The notes below the pieces were generated by a model. It was not told the origin of the DNA and made no database searches. It saw only the letters and a program-made list of their open reading frames with translations. Below, one piece after another: positions 40,846 through 49,412 of a DNA stretch of 64,000 nucleotides. Numbering within the stretch: the first letter of the stretch is position 1; every line of letters starts with the position of its first letter. This DNA comes from Candidatus Limnocylindria bacterium (GTDB lineage Bacteria > Chloroflexota > Limnocylindria > P2-11E): contig DATDEH010000102.1 of NCBI GenBank assembly GCA_036523395.1, positions 1 to 64,000 on the forward strand. The letters are read 5' to 3'. The position numbers and the translations under genes were made by a program.

Positions 40846-41690
40846 GCGCACTCCCAAGGATACGGGCGCGGCACGCATGACGCGGCCCTTTCCCGCGCGT
40901 TTGGCCGCGTACATCGCTTCATCCGCTTCGTGGATGAGCTCGTCCACGCCAGTGGCGCTGTCGGTCCGCACGGCTACACCGATCGAGGCGCTCACGTTCA
41001 CCGACTGACCGCCCAGGTCGAACGGTTCGGCGAGAAGACCCATTGCGCGCTCGGCCAGACGGGCGACGAGGTCGCCGAGAACTCCCGGGTCCGTCGCTTC
41101 GGCCAGGTCAGACGACAAACTGAAGAGGCGGCTGAACTCGCGACTCGATGCCCTGAGCCTCTCCGTCGATTGATAGAGAAGGAAGAGCACCAATCCTGAG
41201 ACGACGACCGAACCCCAGAGCCGGGCCAATCCCGCATCACTGCTCGAGGGCACCGGATCGGGGAGCAGGCTTGCCGCAGCCGTGGCGATGCTGGCGACCC
41301 ACGCGATGATCATGAGTCGGCGAAGCGACTTGACCTCGAGATACGGCACCGCCGCGATGATCGGGATGAGGAGGCCCGTTGCGGCGAGGAGGGCACCGGC
41401 CGGCGAGATGAGCGACGTCGCGAAGATCAGCCCTGCGCTCGCGAGTGCCATCACCGTTACGGCCGACTCGACGCTCCCGTTCACGAGGATCCGCCGAGGC
41501 CACGCCTGCAGCAGGGCAGCGAATACGCCGAGAGCGATCACGATCGCCCACGATCTCCAGAGCTGATTGGAGACCGCTTGCGTGGCGCAAAGAAGCCCGA
41601 CACGACCGCGATGCCAGTCAACAGGTCAAGGAATCGCCGCACCTGGTTGCGCTGGGTCGCCTCATCCGGGGTGAGCGGGGCTCGCTTCAC
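40831..41690 (-). pseudogene. Degenerate GGDEF-type (diguanylate cyclase-like) membrane protein
   Basis: A GTG at 41690 opens KRAPLTPDEATQRNQVRRFL, then LTGIAVVSGFFA. After a frameshift near 41575-41590 the next frame gives several membrane helices. The frame then reads LFSLSSDLAEATDPGVLGDL and jumps directly to VNVSASIGVAVRT and EADEAMYAAKRAGKGRV, the C-terminal part of a GGDEF domain. The central GGDEF active-site portion is absent, so it cannot make c-di-GMP. It combines a frameshift with an internal deletion, and the end runs into the tRNA. Confidence 0.65.
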
Positions 41691-42549
41691 GTAGGAGCGA
41701 TGGTAGGAGGCGTGTCGATGGAGGAGGACCAGTGATGAGGTCGTGCATGCGCGAGGCGAGTGCCGCACTGACGCTATCGCGCCCGGCCACGAGCGGCGCA
41801 TCGAACGCAGTGCGGGCGCACACGTATCGGAAACGCGGGTCGATCATCTGAAGAAGCGTCGCGACCCGCTGACGATCGCGCGGCGTTCGTCTGATGCGGG
41901 TCAGCGGGTGAGCGAAGGCCCGCGCCGACAGGACGCCAGCCACCGCGGCGGGCAAGATCTGCGCCTCGGGCGCAAGGCGCGCGATCAGCGCCACGCTGTC
42001 GGACCACGGCAAGAGCGCGCCGTCGCGGCCAAGCACCGCCGGGTCGGGCTCGAGACGTCCCGCGGGGAACAGCAGCACGACGCGCCCCTGGCGTAGATCT
42101 CGAGCCACGGCTCGTATCCAGCTGAGCTGCGATCTGCCGGTGGCGCCGAGGAAGATGAGCCGAGGTCCAAGTCCGCGCATCGCGCGGAGGAACGGATAGT
42201 CCGCCGCGACGATGCGGACATCCGGACGATCGAGAGCCGCGATGAGCGCGACCGCGTCAGTGAGTCCGGGATGGTTCGCGACCACGAGGATCGGACCGCA
42301 GCGGGGAACTCGATCGAGGCCGGCGACCTCGAGGTCGGCGGAGAAGTGGTCCAGGCTCCAGCGCGCCGCATAGGGAAGCGCGCGCGTCGCGAAGACTTCG
42401 TCACATGCGGCGAACTCGCGCGCGATGCGCCGCGCCGCAGGACGGAGAAGCGTTCGCACGGCGGATCCACCGGGACGGCCTCGCTCCCAGCCGAGTGCCT
42501 CGGCGCCTTCGCGCGCGAGGATCTCGGTTAGCAGGTCGACCTGATTCAC
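41662..42549 (-). CDS. PlsC-like 1-acyl-glycerol-3-phosphate acyltransferase
   Basis: A 295-residue protein with the acyltransferase HX4D motif NHPGLTD (His93, Asp98), a later FPAGR substrate-binding block and a SQLSWIRAVARDLRQGR segment. It probably transfers acyl groups in phospholipid synthesis at the membrane face. It is longer at the C-terminus than minimal PlsC. It overlaps the MshC/CysS-like gene by ATGA upstream and the GGDEF remnant by 29 bp downstream. Confidence 0.78.
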   Translation of the reverse strand: MNQVDLLTEILAREGAEALGWERGRPGGSAVRTLLRPAARRIAREFAACDEVFATRALPYAARWSLDHFSADLEVAGLDRVPRCGPILVVANHPGLTDAVALIAALDRPDVRIVAADYPFLRAMRGLGPRLIFLGATGRSQLSWIRAVARDLRQGRVVLLFPAGRLEPDPAVLGRDGALLPWSDSVALIARLAPEAQILPAAVAGVLSARAFAHPLTRIRRTPRDRQRVATLLQMIDPRFRYVCARTAFDAPLVAGRDSVSAALASRMHDLITGPPPSTRLLPSLLREASPAHPG

Positions 42550-43706
42550 AGGACCCCAAGCACGCGACGCGCGATGTGTCGGAGCGAGGGCTTCGCCGAC
42601 GCGGTCGACTTGGGCGCGCCGCGCTCGAGCGTGCGGATCGCGGTCCGTGTGTCGAGATCGTCGTCAAGCGCCGCGAGCACTTCGCGCGTCACCCGGTCGC
42701 GACCAACGGGCCCGACCGGACCGCGGCCGAGCGCGTCGGCCAGCGCCGCGGCTCGCTCACCCGCGCGGACCAGCTTCTCCTCATCGTGGTCGAACGGGCG
42801 GCGGTAGTGGCTATCGAGGAGATATAGCCGCAGCGCCTGGCGGGTCGTCGTTTCGAGCGCGGTCCGCACGAAGATCATGTTCCCGAGCGACTTCGACATC
42901 TTCTTGGCCTCGAGCCGCACCGGACCGCTATGCATCCACCAGCCGACGAAGGGCCGCTGTCCGGTCGTGCATTCCGACTGCGCGATCTCGTTCTCGTGAT
43001 GCGGGTAGACGAGGTCGGCGCCGCCGCCGTGGATATCGATGCGCGCACCGAGATGGCGCAGCGACATCGCCGAACACTCGATGTGCCAGCCGGGGCGACC
43101 TCGGCCGTGTTTGCTCGGCCACAGCGGACCGCTGGCAACGTTGCGCCAGAGCGCGAAGTCGATCGGATGGCGGCGCTGCGGATCGTCGAGCGCCGCGTCG
43201 TCCTGGGCGGCGAGGATGCGTCGCATCCGAGCGACCGATAGGCGCGAGAGCTCCCCGTAGTGGCGGGCGCGGGAGGTGTCGAAGTAGACGCCGCTCTTGA
43301 TCTCGTACGCGCAGCCGTTCTCGAGGAGCACGTCGATCATGCCGCGCATCGCCGGGATCTCGCGCGTGGCGTGCGGCATCGCGTCCGGCTTCCGCCAGCC
43401 GAGTCGGCGCATATCCGCCAGGAACGCCCGCTCCTCACGCCGGCCGAGATCCCGCCAGCTCGCGCCGTCGCGCGCGGCGCGCTGGAGGATCGACTCGTCG
43501 ATATCGGTCACGTTCTGCGCGTAGCGCACCGCCTTGCCGCCGGCCTCGAAGTGGCGCACGAGGACATCGAACGCGAGGAACGTCCGTGCATGGCCGAGAT
43601 GCGTCGTGTCATACGGCGTGACGCCGCAGACGTACACGGTGATGGGGCTTGAGAGCGGACGGAATGGGACGACCGCGCGGCGGCGCGTGTCGTACAGACG
43701 AAGCAC
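42546..43706 (-). CDS. Cysteinyl-tRNA synthetase-family ligase, MshC-like
   Basis: A 386-residue class I synthetase core. [19 protein letters not shown] carries zinc ligand Cys27 and the HIGH-type HLGH (36-39). WHIECSAM has Cys211, YPHHENE has His236/237, and KMSKS is at 269-273. VTPYDxTHLGHA resembles MshC (cysteine:GlcN-inositol ligase of mycothiol synthesis) more than CysS, which has GPTVYDxxHIGNA. CysS also has a C-terminal anticodon-binding region of ~80 residues that is nearly absent here. It could be a thiol-biosynthesis ligase or a minimal CysS. A CysM-CysO-Mec cysteine pathway lies 3 kb away. Confidence 0.78.
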   Translation of the reverse strand: MLRLYDTRRRAVVPFRPLSSPITVYVCGVTPYDTTHLGHARTFLAFDVLVRHFEAGGKAVRYAQNVTDIDESILQRAARDGASWRDLGRREERAFLADMRRLGWRKPDAMPHATREIPAMRGMIDVLLENGCAYEIKSGVYFDTSRARHYGELSRLSVARMRRILAAQDDAALDDPQRRHPIDFALWRNVASGPLWPSKHGRGRPGWHIECSAMSLRHLGARIDIHGGGADLVYPHHENEIAQSECTTGQRPFVGWWMHSGPVRLEAKKMSKSLGNMIFVRTALETTTRQALRLYLLDSHYRRPFDHDEEKLVRAGERAAALADALGRGPVGPVGRDRVTREVLAALDDDLDTRTAIRTLERGAPKSTASAKPSLRHIARRVLGVL

Positions 43707-43733
43707 TGACGTCTGACGATATCCTCGCGACGC

Positions 43734-44852
43734 ATGCCGCGCTCCTTCATGCCGGACATCGACGCGACGCTCGCCACGATCGAACGGGTCGCGTCAGCAC
43801 CGACAGCGCCGTATCACGAGTTCCGCGCGCTGCGCGCGATCCGTGCCGAGCTCGAGCGGAGCGCGCTGACTGTGAATGAGGACGCGTACGGTCAGGTATC
43901 GGCGCGCTCGACCCGTAGGAACGCGAAGCGCGCCCTGGCGCTCGTCGCGCATGCCGACCACCCGGCCTTCGAGATAACTGAGGCGCGCGGCCGCGAAGGA
44001 CGCGCGCGCATCCTCGGTGGCCTGTATCCAGAGTTCTTCGCAGGAACGGTCCAGGTGCTCGTGTACGACGACGCCGAGGGCCCGCCGTTCGCCGCGACGC
44101 TCGACGGCTATGTCTCGGCTCCAGACGCTCTCCACAACTCTCCCGGGCACTGCCGGATCCGCGCGGAAGGCGAGCTGCGCGCCGGCCAGTGGGCGGTCAT
44201 GGATCTCGTGCCGTTCGCGGTGAACGGCGACGAGCTCCACCTGCGCGCCGCGGACGACCTGGCCCTCTGCGCGGTCGTCATCTTGGTGCTCGCGGCGCTG
44301 CGCGACGATCCTCGCCCGCATGACGTGCACGCCGTTTTCACGCGGGCCGAGGAGACCGGCCTGTTCGGCGCGCGGCTCGTCGCGGAGGACGGGCTGCTTC
44401 CGCGCGACGCGATCGTCGTGTCCCTCGAGGCGAGCCGCGCGCTGGCGCACGCCGCGCCGGGTCGTGGTGTCGTCGTCCGTGCCGGCGACGTCTACAACAC
44501 GTTCGACAACGACGCGGAGCGCTTCCTGCGCGTCGCGCGCGAGGAGCTCACGGCCGCCGGAGTCGCGACCCAGCGCGCGCTGCTCACCGGGGGCACCTGC
44601 GAGTCATCGGCGTTCGTGAGACTGGGCTGGAGCTCGACCGCCATCGCGGTGCCGAATGTGAACTACCACAACCAGGGCGAGCATTCGAACGCGTTCACGC
44701 CGGAGATCGTCCGCCTGTCGGACCTCCGGAGCGCCGTCGCGTTGTTGGTCGAGGCCGCGGCCGCGGCCGGCATCGACGCGGATGAGTCGTGGTGGCCCGA
44801 TGTGAGGATCGTTCCGCGCCAGATCCGCGATCTTCTGCGCGTCCGCCGCTGA
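43734..44852 (+). CDS. M42/M28-type metallopeptidase
   Basis: A 372-residue protein with a co-catalytic metallopeptidase pattern. VAHADHPAF gives the first His/Asp ligands, RAADDLALC the bridging Asp, FTRAEETGLFG the catalytic Glu pair, VSLEASRA an acidic ligand, and VNYHNQGEHS the C-terminal His ligand. The inserted domain between the first two motifs is typical of M42 glutamyl-aminopeptidases. It is divergent from the MshC/CysS-like gene with a 27-bp gap, so the two promoters overlap. Cytoplasmic, no signal peptide. Confidence 0.8.
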   Translation: MPRSFMPDIDATLATIERVASAPTAPYHEFRALRAIRAELERSALTVNEDAYGQVSARSTRRNAKRALALVAHADHPAFEITEARGREGRARILGGLYPEFFAGTVQVLVYDDAEGPPFAATLDGYVSAPDALHNSPGHCRIRAEGELRAGQWAVMDLVPFAVNGDELHLRAADDLALCAVVILVLAALRDDPRPHDVHAVFTRAEETGLFGARLVAEDGLLPRDAIVVSLEASRALAHAAPGRGVVVRAGDVYNTFDNDAERFLRVAREELTAAGVATQRALLTGGTCESSAFVRLGWSSTAIAVPNVNYHNQGEHSNAFTPEIVRLSDLRSAVALLVEAAAAAGIDADESWWPDVRIVPRQIRDLLRVRR

Positions 44853-44898
44853 CGCCGCTACCGAATTTCACACGCGGTCTGCCCACGAGACTGGCCTC

Positions 44899-44929
44899 TT
44901 GACGCACTCCCCATGAGTGGGTGTAGAAC
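44899..44929 (+). promoter_or_regulatory. Candidate promoter of an intergenic transcript
   Basis: TTGACG at 44899-44904, then after 17 bases TGTAGA (44922-44927), or after 19 bases TAGAAC. The spacer holds the short inverted repeat CACTC-cccat-GAGTG, a possible operator. It is not upstream of a gene on this strand until 45279. Confidence 0.4.
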
Positions 44930-44934
44930 AATGG

Positions 44935-45220
44935 TGTTCCGCGGAACGGAGCAGACAAGACCCAGCACCAACGTCGCTGGAGGTGTCATGGTCCGGCTGC
45001 ACAAACTGTTCGGAGTCCTTCAGGTCGATCGATGACGCCCCCGGCGGAAGGGGGCCACACCGAACGAGCGTTGCCGAGCGGTTTTTGATTCGGAACAAGA
45101 GGACCACGCTTCTGTGTGGTCTCCCGCATCTAGCCCGGAAGTGAGGGCGGTAGCTCGGTAGCGCGAAGGGCACGCAACGCGAACAGAAGACGGCCCCCGG
45201 ACGCGGGGGTCGTCTTTTTT
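44935..45220 (+). ncRNA. Candidate structured RNA of unknown class
   Basis: The 44853-45278 gap has no convincing coding frame but is dense in hairpins: GTTCCGCGGAAC (perfect palindrome), GCCCCCGGCGGAAGGGGGC, CCGAGCGGTTTTTGATTCGG and GACCACGCTTCTGTGTGGTC. It ends in a strong terminator at 45188-45220 and begins after a promoter-like element, giving a ~285-nt transcript. I looked for conserved cores of RNase P, SRP RNA, tmRNA and T-box and found none; 6S-type or a new class is possible. Confidence 0.4.
45188..45220 (+). terminator. Strong intrinsic terminator
   Basis: AGACGGCCCCCG, a short loop, then CGGGGGTCGTCT followed by TTTTTT. A stem of about 12 bp with one G-T pair and a six-T tract, the clearest intrinsic terminator in the window. 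It lies 59 bp before the Yip1-like gene. Confidence 0.85.
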
Positions 45221-45278
45221 GTGAACCGCGCTGCACTCGGCGGACGCACTGCGCCGCCTCCCCGTAGGCTCGGGGCGG

Positions 45279-46346
45279 ATGGAGAGCACGGGGGAGCTCG
45301 CTTGGTTCCGCTCCGAGATCCTGCGCTCTCTGCTCCATCCGTTCGATTTCGCGCGATCACTCGCGCGGGAGCACTACGGTCTGGCCGGGGTGCTCGTGGC
45401 GATCCTCGCGGGGTTCGCCCTTTCGATCGCCATCGACGCGATGATCCTGACCTCGAAGAGCTTCTCACCCTTCGCGTTCGTGCCGCAGGTGCTCGTCGAC
45501 TCGGTCTTCCTCGGGATCCGGCTCGCGGTCACCGTCGCGATCGTGGCGACGGTCGGGTACTACGCCGCGCGGCTGCTCCGGAGGCGGGACCTGACGCTCG
45601 ACCAGGCGTACACCGCCTTCAGCTTCGCGCTCGCGCCGCTGCTGCTCGCCCCGATCGCCGCGGTGCTCGTGGTGCTCGCGCCGGATCTGCTTCCCGTCGC
45701 AGGGGCCATCACCGTCCTCGCGATCGTCCGCGCCGTCGTGGGTCTCGGGATCAACCTCCGCGCCCTGCTGCCGCCGGCGTTCGCCGTGGTCCCGTTCGTG
45801 GTCATGCTCTTGACGAGCGCGCTCGTCATGGGAGACCAGATCTCGCGCATCCGATTCGCGGGGTACGCGATCGCGCCGCAGCTCGTCGACGACCTCAAAG
45901 CGACGCCTATGACGGGCACCACGTTCGAAGCGACCGACTTCACGATCGTCCTTCCGGCCGGCTGGAGGAACGTGACGACCGGCGCTCAGGGCGAGGCTGC
46001 ACGCTACGAATCCGACGTCGCCGAGCTGCGCGTGGCCCGCGCCGGTGGCGTCCCGCTCGCGACGGCCGACTCATACGCGGACTCGGCCTCCATCTCGGAG
46101 CGCCAGGGCCTCGAGAACGGTTTTCGCGAGCGGACCGTCGTGCGGGTCAACGGCGTCATCGCCGTCGATGACCAGTACGGCGGCACATACCAGGGACGCC
46201 GTGTCGTCTACCGGCAATTCACCGCCGTGCCCCGCACACAGGGGCTGGCGCTGATCTTCCACTTCGTCGAGCCGGCCAACGAGCGGGCCTCGCTCGCCGA
46301 GGCCGCGTCCATCGCGGCGACATGGCGCATACGCGAGTCGCGTTAA
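45279..46346 (+). CDS. Yip1-domain membrane protein with extracellular C-terminal domain
   Basis: A 355-residue protein. Residues ~15-195 resemble a Yip1/YIPF-type bundle of five to six helices (SLLHPFDFARSLAREHYG, YAARLLRRRDLTLDQAYTAF, VVPFVVMLLTSALVM). The C-terminal ~150 residues (FTIVLPAGWRNVTTGAQG, YRQFTAVPRTQGLALIFHF) form a beta-rich domain similar in pattern to small secreted binding domains. Function unknown. It directly follows the terminator, so its promoter must be between 45220 and 45279 or readthrough occurs. Confidence 0.65.
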   Translation: MESTGELAWFRSEILRSLLHPFDFARSLAREHYGLAGVLVAILAGFALSIAIDAMILTSKSFSPFAFVPQVLVDSVFLGIRLAVTVAIVATVGYYAARLLRRRDLTLDQAYTAFSFALAPLLLAPIAAVLVVLAPDLLPVAGAITVLAIVRAVVGLGINLRALLPPAFAVVPFVVMLLTSALVMGDQISRIRFAGYAIAPQLVDDLKATPMTGTTFEATDFTIVLPAGWRNVTTGAQGEAARYESDVAELRVARAGGVPLATADSYADSASISERQGLENGFRERTVVRVNGVIAVDDQYGGTYQGRRVVYRQFTAVPRTQGLALIFHFVEPANERASLAEAASIAATWRIRESR

Positions 46347-46356
46347 CGCGAAGCCC

Positions 46357-46764
46357 TTAGGGGATCAGCGTCACCGTGCGAATGAACTCGTCCGCACCGA
46401 TCCGGAATCCCGCGACTTCGGGCGTCGACGTACGAACTGACACCAGGACGTAGACCGCGTCCGGGTAGTGCGCTTCGGCGCGATCGGTCGGCGAGGGATA
46501 CGGCTGGCTCACGGGATGGCTGTGATAGATCCCCAGCAGCTCCTCGCCCGCGGCATCGATCGAACGGAACGCCCTCAGCTGCTCGAGCGGGTCGATGACA
46601 TAGCGCGTCGTCGGGGTCGGATGCACGTTCGTGCAGCGGATCACGCGTGTCACCGCGCCCGCGCGCCCCGCGAGGAGTCCGCAGACCTCACGCGGCGCTT
46701 CCGCGCGGGCGTGCGCGGTGATCTCGTCCTGCAGCGCCTGCCGGAAGCGAAGCGATTCGGCTAT
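46357..46764 (-). CDS. mec: JAMM/MPN+ metalloprotease, Mec-like
   Basis: The JAMM motif HSHPVSQPYPSPTD is intact (Zn ligands His, His, Asp). Upstream in the same frame is the conserved JAB N-terminus: FRQALQDEITAHARAEAPRE, then VCGLLAG. That part has no ATG, GTG or TTG. The frame meets the cysO stop as ATAG, so an ATA at 46764, or a mutated ATG, may be the start. The first GTG (46653) would delete half the fold. In mycobacteria Mec cleaves cysteine from the CysO-Cys adduct, and gene order mec-cysO-cysM is the same. Confidence 0.78.
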   Translation of the reverse strand: MAESLRFRQALQDEITAHARAEAPREVCGLLAGRAGAVTRVIRCTNVHPTPTTRYVIDPLEQLRAFRSIDAAGEELLGIYHSHPVSQPYPSPTDRAEAHYPDAVYVLVSVRTSTPEVAGFRIGADEFIRTVTLIP

Positions 46765-47042
46765 CGGGCGCCGCCGGCCATCGCGGGGATGACCATGACC
46801 TCGCTGCCGTCGGGGACGGCCGCGCCCGTGCCGCCTTTGCTGCGCGCGTCGTCGTCGCCGATGTACACGTTCACGTACGTGCGGATCGCGCCGGTGTCGT
46901 CGAGCACGCGCGATCGGAAGCCAGGGTGGCGACGATCGATGTCGGAGATGACATCGGCAAGCGTGCCAGCACGCGCTTCCAGCTTGGTCTGTCCACCGGT
47001 CGTGTCGCGGAGGGCGCCCGGTAGACGCACGGTCACGCTCAA
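46761..47042 (-). CDS. cysO: CysO-like ubiquitin-fold sulfur carrier protein
   Basis: A 93-residue MoaD/ThiS/CysO-type protein (VTVRLPGALRDTTGGQTKLE, IDRRHPGFRSRVLDD, EVMVIPAMAGG). The C-terminus is GGAR, two residues beyond the Gly-Gly that must be exposed for thiocarboxylation, so processing (possibly by the adjacent JAMM protease) would be needed. It is encoded between cysM and mec, as in the Mycobacterium CysO cysteine pathway. It receives sulfur and donates it to O-phosphoserine or O-acetylserine via CysM. Confidence 0.88.
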   Translation of the reverse strand: MSVTVRLPGALRDTTGGQTKLEARAGTLADVISDIDRRHPGFRSRVLDDTGAIRTYVNVYIGDDDARSKGGTGAAVPDGSEVMVIPAMAGGAR

Positions 47043-47046
47043 GGTG

Positions 47047-47955
47047 TCACTCCCACAGGGGCGTACTCAGGTAGCGCTCTCCCCCATCTGCGATCAACAC
47101 GACGATACGGCCGGGTTGTTCCCGCGCTATCCCGACTGCTGCGGCAACGGCGGCACCGCCGGATGCGCCGCTGAAGATGCCCTCCTCGCGCGCGAGGCGC
47201 CTTGTCATGGCGATAGCCTCGTCGGTCCCCATCACGCCGTGCTCGTCCGCGGCATGTTCGTCCCAGATCGCCGGACGCAGTGCGGTCGGCATGTGCTTCC
47301 AGCCTTCGATCCCATGGAGCGCGCTGTCCGGCTGCACCGCCACGATGCGAACCCCCCGCGGCCGCAGCGACGCGGAGACGCCGACGATCGTGCCGGATGT
47401 GCCGACCCCGGCGACGAAGTGCGTGACGCGGCCATCCGTCTGCGACCAGATCTCTGGTCCGGTCGTGAGCTCGTGCGAGCGCGGGTTGGCCGGATTCGCG
47501 TACTGGTCCACGTACACGTGGCCGCTCGTCGTGGCCAGGCGCCGGGCCTCACGGATCGCGCCGTCCGTCCCCTCGAGCGGATCGGTGAGGACCAGCTCCG
47601 CGCCGAACGCGCGTATGACCCGTTTTCGCTCGAGCGACACCTTGTCCGGCATGACCAGACGCGCTCGATGCCCGCGGACCGCGCAGACCATCGCCAGCGC
47701 GATCCCGGTGTTGCCGCTGGTCGCATCGAGGATGACCGCACCCTCGCGGAGGCCCTCTTCCTCGGCGGCGATGACCATCCACAGTCCGGCTCGGTCCTTC
47801 ACGCTGCCACCGGGATTGGCCGACTCGATCTTCGCCCAGAGCTCGCCACGGAGACCTGCGCCGATCCGGCGGAGCGGGACGAGCGGTGTATCGCCGATGC
47901 GCTCGAGGATCGTGCCACGCACACGCTCGCGCACGAGAGCGGCGGTGAGGGTCAT
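47047..47955 (-). CDS. cysM: CysM-type cysteine synthase (PLP enzyme)
   Basis: A 302-residue fold-type II PLP enzyme. Lys53 in NPGGSVKDRA is the PLP lysine, TSGNTGIA (79-86) binds substrate, the phosphate loop is AGVGTSGT, and FSGASGGAAV closes the active site. The adjacent cysO and mec point to the CysO-thiocarboxylate-dependent subtype. It probably makes cysteine, which the MshC/CysS-like ligase at 42546 could use. First gene of a three-gene minus-strand operon. Confidence 0.92.
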   Translation of the reverse strand: MTLTAALVRERVRGTILERIGDTPLVPLRRIGAGLRGELWAKIESANPGGSVKDRAGLWMVIAAEEEGLREGAVILDATSGNTGIALAMVCAVRGHRARLVMPDKVSLERKRVIRAFGAELVLTDPLEGTDGAIREARRLATTSGHVYVDQYANPANPRSHELTTGPEIWSQTDGRVTHFVAGVGTSGTIVGVSASLRPRGVRIVAVQPDSALHGIEGWKHMPTALRPAIWDEHAADEHGVMGTDEAIAMTRRLAREEGIFSGASGGAAVAAAVGIAREQPGRIVVLIADGGERYLSTPLWE

Positions 47956-47984
47956 GTGAGGAAGGCTAGAGGCAGACGCTGGCG

Positions 47985-49265
47985 CTATGTGCGAACGGTC
48001 TCCAGCGCGCGACGCGCAAGTCGCAGCGCCTCTTCGCTGTCGCCGGTCGATTCAGCGGCATGCGACCAACGATCGAAGATCACGCGCAGCAGATGCGGCG
48101 CGCGCTCTTCCGCCAGAAGTCGCGCTTCCTGGAATGATTTGCGCGCTGCGGCCGCGTTCGCGTTCATACGCAGCTCGCCGAGAAGGACAAGGAGCCGGAC
48201 CTGCGCGTCCGGTTGGTCGACGCGCTTCGCGAACTTGAGCGCCTCCTGCGCCATGTCGAGCGCCTGCTTCGGGTCGGTCTTTGCTGTGACCTCGGCCTCT
48301 GAGGCTTTGATCGACGCCGTCGTGCCGTCGCGCTGCGTCTCGACCGCGAGTACCGCGGCGCGAGTAAGGCACTCGCGGGCTCGCTCACGGTTTCCATACT
48401 CGGCGTAGAGCAACGCCGCGTTGTCGAGTGTGCAGGCGACTTGATCGAAGAGCTCGAGCTCTTCGAAGATCTGGAGGCTCTTCTGGTTGTACACGATCGC
48501 CGCTTCGAGGTCGCCTTCGTTCTGGTATGTCTTCGCCATCCCTGAGTAGAGAGCGCCGAGCGACGGGCGATCGCGGAACTCCTCGGCCAGAACGATCGCG
48601 CGCTCGTATGCCGCGAGGGCTTGCTTGGGCTGCCGCAGATTCGTCAGGACCAGCGCGAGGTCGACTAGGCGACGGAAATGGAATGCCGGGTCGTTGAGTA
48701 CGCCGCTGTCGCACGCCGCGACGATGTCTCGAAGAAGTCGCAGCGCCTCCTCGTACGCATACGTCCGCGAATACGCGCTGGCGAGCACCGCGCTGACGCG
48801 AACCTGCTCTTCTGCGTCATCAAGGAGCTCGGCCATCCGCTGCGCGCGTTCGATCAACGGAAACGCCTGCTTTGGCTGTCCGGTGGCGTTGTACGCGACC
48901 GCGAGGTAGCGGAGGCGCAGCAATTGGTCAGGGGCGGTGAGACCCTCTTCGAGCGCCTCCAGTATCGGTATCGCGTCACGCTCTTTGTGTTGCTCGATGT
49001 AGCGACGTGCCTCGTAGAGCTCGAACTGGGGGGTCGCCGGCGCCGCAATGCCTCCCAGCAGATCGGACGGTTTGACACCCAGAACGCCGGCGATGTGCTC
49101 GAGCGCCTTCATGGAGGCACGCGTCCGGCCGGACTCCAGCATCGAGATGTAGGCCTTGGTGTAGTTGGGCTCGGCGACTTGCGCCTGCGTCAGTCCCCTG
49201 GCCGTTCGCAGCGAACGAATGCGCGCGCCGACGTCGGCGACCATCGGGGAGCGGATGGCTGGCAT
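47985..49265 (-). CDS. XRE-family HTH regulator with TPR repeats
   Basis: A 426-residue protein. N-terminal HTH_3 domain ~10-68: IRSLRTARGLTQAQVAEPNY, then YISMLESGRTRASMKALEHI. About nine helical TPR-like repeats follow (RYLAVAYNATGQPKQAFPLI, ASAYSRTYAYEEALRLLRDI, LYSGMAKTYQNEGDLEAAIV). The layout is like PlcR/Rgg/SARP-adjacent peptide-responsive regulators, which bind peptides in the TPR groove. No cognate peptide gene is obvious, although a 43-residue secreted peptide gene lies just upstream (49413-49544). It is expressed ahead of cysM, with a 29-bp gap. Confidence 0.85.
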   Translation of the reverse strand: MPAIRSPMVADVGARIRSLRTARGLTQAQVAEPNYTKAYISMLESGRTRASMKALEHIAGVLGVKPSDLLGGIAAPATPQFELYEARRYIEQHKERDAIPILEALEEGLTAPDQLLRLRYLAVAYNATGQPKQAFPLIERAQRMAELLDDAEEQVRVSAVLASAYSRTYAYEEALRLLRDIVAACDSGVLNDPAFHFRRLVDLALVLTNLRQPKQALAAYERAIVLAEEFRDRPSLGALYSGMAKTYQNEGDLEAAIVYNQKSLQIFEELELFDQVACTLDNAALLYAEYGNRERARECLTRAAVLAVETQRDGTTASIKASEAEVTAKTDPKQALDMAQEALKFAKRVDQPDAQVRLLVLLGELRMNANAAAARKSFQEARLLAEERAPHLLRVIFDRWSHAAESTGDSEEALRLARRALETVRT

Positions 49266-49412
49266 CGCGAGCGCACTTTACGGCGCGACAAGCGTCTGGT
49301 CAATTTGGTCTTTACTCACGAATCTCGGACCGAGACCGGGGCGTTGCCGGTCGGGGTCCACGGGCCCAGGTGCCCCAGCGGGGTCTCGGTCGGCCCTTGA
49401 AGCCATAAGCGA

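Noticed and set aside
44868-45338. A 156-codon minus-strand protein in the 44.9-45.3 kb gap
   Set aside because: It runs through the terminator and hairpins, lacks any domain pattern, and its composition matches a GC shadow.
46468-48408. A 646-codon open frame on the plus strand
   Set aside because: It runs antisense across mec, cysO, cysM and the TPR regulator, all of which have clear motifs on the minus strand. Its Arg/Pro-rich translation is a GC-bias shadow.
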